DNA of 64,000 nucleotides, from positions 124,001 through 188,000 of the forward strand of contig NZ_VIRG01000053.1 of NCBI RefSeq assembly GCF_008107695.1, written 5' to 3'. Of this stretch, positions 60,158 to 64,000 are shown piece after piece. Under the pieces are notes generated by a model, which was not told where the DNA came from, made no database searches, and saw only the letters and a program-made list of their open reading frames with translations. Numbering within the stretch: position 1 is the stretch's first letter; each line of letters begins with the position of its first letter. The stretch is from Stappia sp. BW2 (GTDB lineage Bacteria > Pseudomonadota > Alphaproteobacteria > Rhizobiales > Stappiaceae). The translations under genes were made by a program, and so were the position numbers.

Positions 60158-60269
60158 ACCTCATCCTGAGGAGCGTACGAACGTACGCGTCTCGAAGGAT
60201 GGGCCAATTGCTCCGTCGCCTGCAGCCCATTCTTCGAGACGGACCTGAAGGTCCTCCTCAGAATGAGGT
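60158..60269. repeat. Intergenic inverted repeat, family 1, copy G
   Basis: This is a full-length copy: ACCTCATCCTGAGGAGCGTA...GTCTCGAAGGATGGGCC on the left and GCCCATTCTTCGAGACGG...TCCTCCTCAGAATGAGGT on the right. It lies 44 bp after the flavoprotein stop and may act as its transcription stop. Confidence 0.85.
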
Positions 60270-60456
60270 GGGGGTTGAGGCAAGTTTTCTTGTGACTGAG
60301 GTGAAAGTCCGGCAGATGCGCTCCAACAGCCGGCACCACACCTGAACTCTCGAACCACAAGCAAATCCGCCAGGAGACAAACCTGTCGATTTCCGCCGTG
60401 GTCGAATCGCCCGTTTCGGGGTAAGCAACCGGGTCTGATCCTGAAGGAGCATTTCC

Positions 60457-61578
60457 GTGGCCTGGTCCCCACAACAAGACGAAGCCCTGAAAGAAGCCGC
60501 TGCCTGGCTGAAGCGTGGCGACCGGCAGGTGTTCCGCCTGTTTGGCTTTGCCGGCACGGGCAAGACAACACTTGCCCGGCATCTGGCGGAAGGCATCGAT
60601 GGCGATGTCTGTTTTGGTGCCTTCACCGGTAAGGCTGCGCATGTGCTGCGCCAGAAAGGCTGCGAGGATGCGGGGACGATCCATTCGCTGATCTACCGTC
60701 CACGCTCGGCCAAGGAAGAAGAAGATAACGACGACGACGAAGACGACACTGGTCCGCAGTTCGCCATCAAGAGAGACAGCCAGGCCGCGACAGCAAGCCT
60801 GATCGTCATCGACGAATGCTCCATGGTGGACGAAGACCTGGGAAAGGATCTCCTGTCCTTCGGCACGCCTGTTCTGGTGCTCGGCGACCCGGCGCAGTTG
60901 CCCCCGGTGAAGGGCGGCGGTTTTTTCACGGAAGCCGAACCCGATATGATGCTGACCGAGGTTCACCGGCAGGCGCAGGACAATCCCATCGTTCGCATGT
61001 CGATGACCATTCGCGACGGCGGCCAGCTCGACTACGGCACCTTTGGCGAAAGCCGGGTGATCCACCGGCGCGACATCGACAAGGACCAGATTCTTGCCGC
61101 CGATCAGGTGCTGGTCGGCACCAACAAGACGCGCAGACTCTATAACGCCCGCATTCGCGAGCTCAAGGATTTCTCCACCCCCATGCCCGCTGTCGGCGAC
61201 AAGCTGGTGTGCCTGCGGAACGACAAGACCAAAGGGCTTCTGAATGGCGGTCTGTGGACTGTGAAACGCCTCCGGCAGCCCCGTGGCAACACGTTGCGGT
61301 TCGACGTCGTGTCCGAGGACGAACTCGCGAGAAACGCCGTCAAGGTGAAGGTGTTGCCGGCCATGTTCGAAGACGGCGCGGAAAGCATTCCCTATGCCAT
61401 CCGGCGCAAGGCGGACGAATTCGACTACGGCTATGCCCTGACCGTGCACAAGGCCCAGGGCTCGCAGTGGGACAATGTGGTGCTGTTTGATGAAAGCTGG
61501 GCTTTTCGAGAGCACAAGAGCCGCTGGCTCTATACGGCCGTCACCCGCGCTGCCGAGCAGATCACTGTTGTAAGATAG
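60457..61578 (+). CDS. RecD/Dda-like ATP-dependent DNA helicase
   Basis: The 373-residue protein is a compact superfamily 1B helicase: Walker A GFAGTGKT (30-37), Walker B IVIDECSMVD (about 115-124), motif III GDPAQLPPVKGGGFF, the Arg motif LTEVHRQ, and C-terminal motifs DYGYALTVHKAQGSQWDNV and RWLYTAVTRAAEQI. It lacks the large N-terminal domains of RecD2, so it resembles phage Dda or Pif1-type enzymes. A strongly acidic insertion (87-97, EEEDNDDDEDD) sits between motifs I and II. It starts at GTG 60457 after GAAGGAGCATTTCC. Its 3' end overlaps the convergent TetR gene by 17 bp. Confidence 0.88.
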   Translation: MAWSPQQDEALKEAAAWLKRGDRQVFRLFGFAGTGKTTLARHLAEGIDGDVCFGAFTGKAAHVLRQKGCEDAGTIHSLIYRPRSAKEEEDNDDDEDDTGPQFAIKRDSQAATASLIVIDECSMVDEDLGKDLLSFGTPVLVLGDPAQLPPVKGGGFFTEAEPDMMLTEVHRQAQDNPIVRMSMTIRDGGQLDYGTFGESRVIHRRDIDKDQILAADQVLVGTNKTRRLYNARIRELKDFSTPMPAVGDKLVCLRNDKTKGLLNGGLWTVKRLRQPRGNTLRFDVVSEDELARNAVKVKVLPAMFEDGAESIPYAIRRKADEFDYGYALTVHKAQGSQWDNVVLFDESWAFREHKSRWLYTAVTRAAEQITVVR

Positions 61579-62212
61579 GCGCGTTTCCCGGGACGCCGGA
61601 AAACTCCTGCATGCCACCGGTTCCGGGAAGGGCCTGAAGACCTGTTTCGACAAAGGTTTTCAGATCGGCCTCGCTGCTACCGCTGCGCCCGAGCAGGGCA
61701 ATCGCCGAAAACTGTCCGTCGATGAAGGTTGCCATACGGTCAATATCCGTACCTTCGGATAACTCGCCGGCTGCAACCGCCTTCAGGAGCCGATCCCTGA
61801 TGGCATGGAACCGGGCAGCCCGCAGGTTCAGGACAACCTCCTGATGCCGCTGCGCGCCGTAGGTGCAATCGACAAGGGCATTGACCAGAAAGCATCCCGC
61901 AGGCGTTTCCTTGTCCAGCGTCAGATCGGCGATTGCGCCGAGGAACTCCCGAAAGTCCTGTACGAAGTGTTTTTCGGCCCGTTTCAATTTGTCGAAAACC
62001 GGCCCGCCATAGGTCTCGAAATAGTGCATCAGCGCTTTTTCAAACAGCGCTTCCTTATCTCCAAATGCGGCGTACAGGCCCGGTTTGGCCATGCCCGAAG
62101 CTTCGGCAAGATCGGTCATCGACGTTCCGGTGTAGCCGTTTTGCCAAAAAGCGATCATCACGGAATGAAGAGCGTCTTTGGTATTTACTTTTCTTGGCCG
62201 TCCGCGTGCCAT
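61562..62212 (-). CDS. TetR-family transcriptional regulator
   Basis: The 216-residue regulator begins with the TetR helix-turn-helix (ARGRPRKVNTKDALHSVMIAFWQNGYTGTSMTDLAEASGMAKPGLYAAFGDKEALFEKAL, about 2-60). A TetR_C-like ligand domain follows, with LDKETPAGCFLVNALVDC, a segment common in AcrR/LexA-type members. GAGGAGTGCAGACCG precedes the ATG. It overlaps the convergent helicase by 17 bp. Its target is not obvious; a possible operator lies 16-40 bp upstream of its own start. Confidence 0.9.
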   Translation of the reverse strand: MARGRPRKVNTKDALHSVMIAFWQNGYTGTSMTDLAEASGMAKPGLYAAFGDKEALFEKALMHYFETYGGPVFDKLKRAEKHFVQDFREFLGAIADLTLDKETPAGCFLVNALVDCTYGAQRHQEVVLNLRAARFHAIRDRLLKAVAAGELSEGTDIDRMATFIDGQFSAIALLGRSGSSEADLKTFVETGLQALPGTGGMQEFSGVPGNAPILQQ

Positions 62213-62616
62213 CGGTCTGCACTCCTCATAACAAACCGTGTTATCTGGTTATAAAAGCTCGAGAAACCCGAGCACCGGCAGGTAATACGCTCTTGCAACA
62301 GTGCGCGCGCCGCCAACCAACCACGATATCTTGTGCAAAAATACCTGCTCGTTTCTAACGTAGAATACGCAATTTCCTGCAATTCGTACAGCAATTGCCT
62401 AGAACTCAACCTAGGAGTGTATATGAATTGTATCTCATTGCAATGCCTGCCTGGCAGCCAAATTTCCTTTGAGGCAAGACGGAGTATCCAGTCGCTTCCC
62501 TAATGACCTGATCCCGCCATTTCACAGTGGACGGAGCCCTCTTGTCCCTTTTCCGCCCGATTGTGGGAGCTTATCGTCTGCGGCTCAGTTTTTTCGACGG
62601 AAAGTACCTTTCGCAA
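62213..62616. other. Divergent intergenic region tetR / tex
   Basis: This AT-richer region of about 400 bp should contain both promoters. ATAAC-N7-GTTAT (62228-62244), with another GTTAT at 62248-62252, is a possible TetR operator. CCTAG-N8-CTAGG (62398-62415) is a further small dyad. I see no gene in it. Confidence 0.4.
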
Positions 62617-64000
62617 ATGGCAAGCGTAACGATTACCGACCCGGCGGCGCCCTCTTCCAAGGCTGCCCAATCCGCCCAGAGCGCTCAGACCGCCCTGCGT
62701 ATCGCGCAGAGGATCGCGGATGAGATCGGCTGCAAGGCCGGCCAGGTGAATGCCGCCGTCCAGATGCTGGACGAAGGTTCCACGGTGCCTTTCATCGCCC
62801 GTTACCGTAAGGAAGCCACAGGCGGGCTCGATGACACCCAGCTTCGCAAGCTGGAAGAACGACTGATCTATCTGCGCGAGATGGAAGACCGGCGCACCGC
62901 CATCACCAAATCCATCGAGGAGCAGGGCAAGCTCACCGACGATCTTGCCGCCAGCATCCAGGCAGCCGATACCAAGTCCCAGCTTGAGGACATCTACCTG
63001 CCGTTCAAGAAAAAGCGCCGCACCAAGGCGCAGATTGCCCGCGAAGCCGGTCTGGAACCTCTGGCGGACACGCTTTTGGGCGATGCGTCTCGCGACCCCG
63101 AAGCCGAAGCGGCCGCTTATGTCGATGAAGGCAAGGGCGTTGCCGACACCAAGGCGGCGCTTGACGGAGCACGCCAGATCCTGATGGAGCGCTTTGCCGA
63201 AAATGCCGAACTGGTCGGCCGCTTGCGCCGCCATGTCGAGGAACGCGGGGTCGTTCAATCGAAACTCATCGACGGCATGGCGGAAAAGGGGGCGAAATTC
63301 GCCGACTACTTCGACTACTCCGAAAAATGGTCGAAGATCCCCAGCCACCGTGCCCTCGCGCTGTTCCGCGGCCGCAACGAAGGCATCCTGTCCGTCGACC
63401 TGACAGTCGATGCGGACGACGTCTCCCCCGTCCTGCCGGCCGTGAAGATGGTTGCCGACACCTATGGCATCGCCGACCGGGGCCGGGCCGCCGACAAATG
63501 GCTGATGGAAGCGGCCCGTTTCGCCTGGAAGGTGAAGCTCGCCCTGCACCTGGAACTCGACCTGATGGGTGTTCTGCGCGACAAGGCGGAAGAAGAGGCC
63601 ATCCAGGTGTTTGCCCGCAACCTGAAGGATCTGCTGCTGGCAGCCCCAGCCGGCTCCAGAACGACGCTCGGCCTCGATCCGGGCATCCGGACCGGCGTGA
63701 AGGTTGCTGTTGTCGATGCGACGGGCAAACTGGTCGACACGGCCACCATCTATCCGTTCCAGCCGCGCAATGATGTCTCCGGCTCCCGCGCCGCCCTGCT
63801 TGCCCTGATCGCCAAACACAAGGTCGGTCTGATTGCCATCGGCAACGGCACGGCCAGCCGTGAAACCGACAAGCTGGCGGGTGACGTTCTGGCGGACATT
63901 CCAGCTGCCCAGCGCCCGGTCAAGGTCATCGTCAACGAGGCTGGCGCTTCGGTCTACTCGGCCTCGGAACTGGCGGCAAAGGAAATGCCCGACGTCGACG
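62617..64000 (+). CDS. tex: Tex-family RNA-binding transcription accessory protein, 5' part
   Basis: The frame is open from ATG 62617 to the window end (461 codons, 3' end missing). The N-terminal Tex domain is clear: VQMLDEGSTVPFIARYRKEATGGLDDTQLRKLEERLIYLREMEDRRTAITKSI and SQLEDIYLPFKKKRRTKAQIAREAGLEPLA. The YqgF-like nuclease-fold domain begins near 340 with TTLGLDPGIRTGVKVAVVD, then IGNGTASRETDKLAGDV and NEAGASVYSASELAAKE. The helix-hairpin-helix and S1 domains should lie beyond the edge. Full Tex proteins have about 770 residues. A weak GGAAAG precedes the ATG. Confidence 0.93.
   Translation, partial: MASVTITDPAAPSSKAAQSAQSAQTALRIAQRIADEIGCKAGQVNAAVQMLDEGSTVPFIARYRKEATGGLDDTQLRKLEERLIYLREMEDRRTAITKSIEEQGKLTDDLAASIQAADTKSQLEDIYLPFKKKRRTKAQIAREAGLEPLADTLLGDASRDPEAEAAAYVDEGKGVADTKAALDGARQILMERFAENAELVGRLRRHVEERGVVQSKLIDGMAEKGAKFADYFDYSEKWSKIPSHRALALFRGRNEGILSVDLTVDADDVSPVLPAVKMVADTYGIADRGRAADKWLMEAARFAWKVKLALHLELDLMGVLRDKAEEEAIQVFARNLKDLLLAAPAGSRTTLGLDPGIRTGVKVAVVDATGKLVDTATIYPFQPRNDVSGSRAALLALIAKHKVGLIAIGNGTASRETDKLAGDVLADIPAAQRPVKVIVNEAGASVYSASELAAKEMPDVD

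Noticed and set aside
1..64000. CRISPR arrays, tRNA or rRNA genes, prophage or defence islands
   Set aside because: No regularly spaced short repeats, cloverleaf sequences, rRNA-like stretches, integrases or phage structural genes were recognised.

Overview
The window (about 60% G+C) reads as chromosomal DNA of a marine or host-associated alphaproteobacterium. The inositol block (Gfo/Idh oxidoreductase, iolG, RpiR-type iolR, sugar-type ABC transporter, iolCDEB with an IolC-DUF2090 fusion) and the aglEFG-K alpha-glucoside transporter look like those of Rhizobiales. The trimethylamine-methyltransferase-like protein, dimethylglycine-dehydrogenase-like protein and betaine-type ABC transporter suit Stappiaceae (Labrenzia/Roseibium) or roseobacters. 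The genus is inferred from gene content only. I see no rRNA, tRNA, CRISPR array, insertion sequence or phage, so this is ordinary catabolic chromosome.

Layout. 1-7515 (+): end of a sugar ABC permease, GH36 alpha-galactosidase, SDR sugar dehydrogenase, dgoK, dgoA, SMP-30 lactonase and GH42 beta-galactosidase. Together these release galactose and oxidise it by the De Ley-Doudoroff route; galactonate dehydratase is not in the window. 7724-8401 (-): DsbA/FrnE-like protein. 8700-20999: myo-inositol regulon, with iolG and a second Gfo/Idh enzyme leftward, and iolR, ABC transporter and iolCDEB rightward, ending at a strong terminator. 21020-23452 (-): chemoreceptor with a C-terminal PilZ domain. 23658-31410 (-): 2-keto-3-deoxygluconate-type kinase, DeoR regulator and aglK-aglG-aglF-aglE, with the LacI-type regulator divergent at 31660. 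32704-33384 (-): GntR/FadR regulator. 34236-35699 (+): TolC-type outer-membrane protein. 35765-38749 (-): quaternary-amine or TMAO-type ABC transporter. 39237-42836: LysR regulator divergent from a VOC protein, a GhrA-like reductase, a TIM-barrel isomerase and a small membrane protein. 42969-44393 (-): gnd.

44730-49761 holds an iron/aminoethylphosphonate/thiamine-class ABC transporter split over two strands, beside an APH-fold protein that lacks its catalytic Asp. 49988-54067 pairs a non-pyrrolysine MttB-family protein with a DMGDH-like flavoprotein. A repeat-filled kilobase follows, then a small secreted protein, a LysR regulator, a signal-less PhnD-like protein translationally coupled to a fatty-acid desaturase, a DAO-family flavoprotein, a RecD/Dda-like helicase, a TetR regulator, and the start of tex running off the end.

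Most regulators sit beside the genes they probably control, and several intergenic palindromes fit them: GGAA-N6-TTCC-type sites for IolR, paired TCATATGA sites before deoR, CAAANCGNTTTG sites for the agl LacI protein, an AAAACAT/ATGTTTT repeat for the LysR at 39237, and an unassigned 20-bp perfect palindrome inside the galactoside operon. Two families of intergenic inverted repeats recur, one of them as a recent tandem duplication of about 324 bp. The least conventional items are the APH-like probable pseudokinase, the SDR without its active-site Lys, the PhnD-like/desaturase pair and the MCP-PilZ receptor. I did not find a clearly novel multi-gene system.
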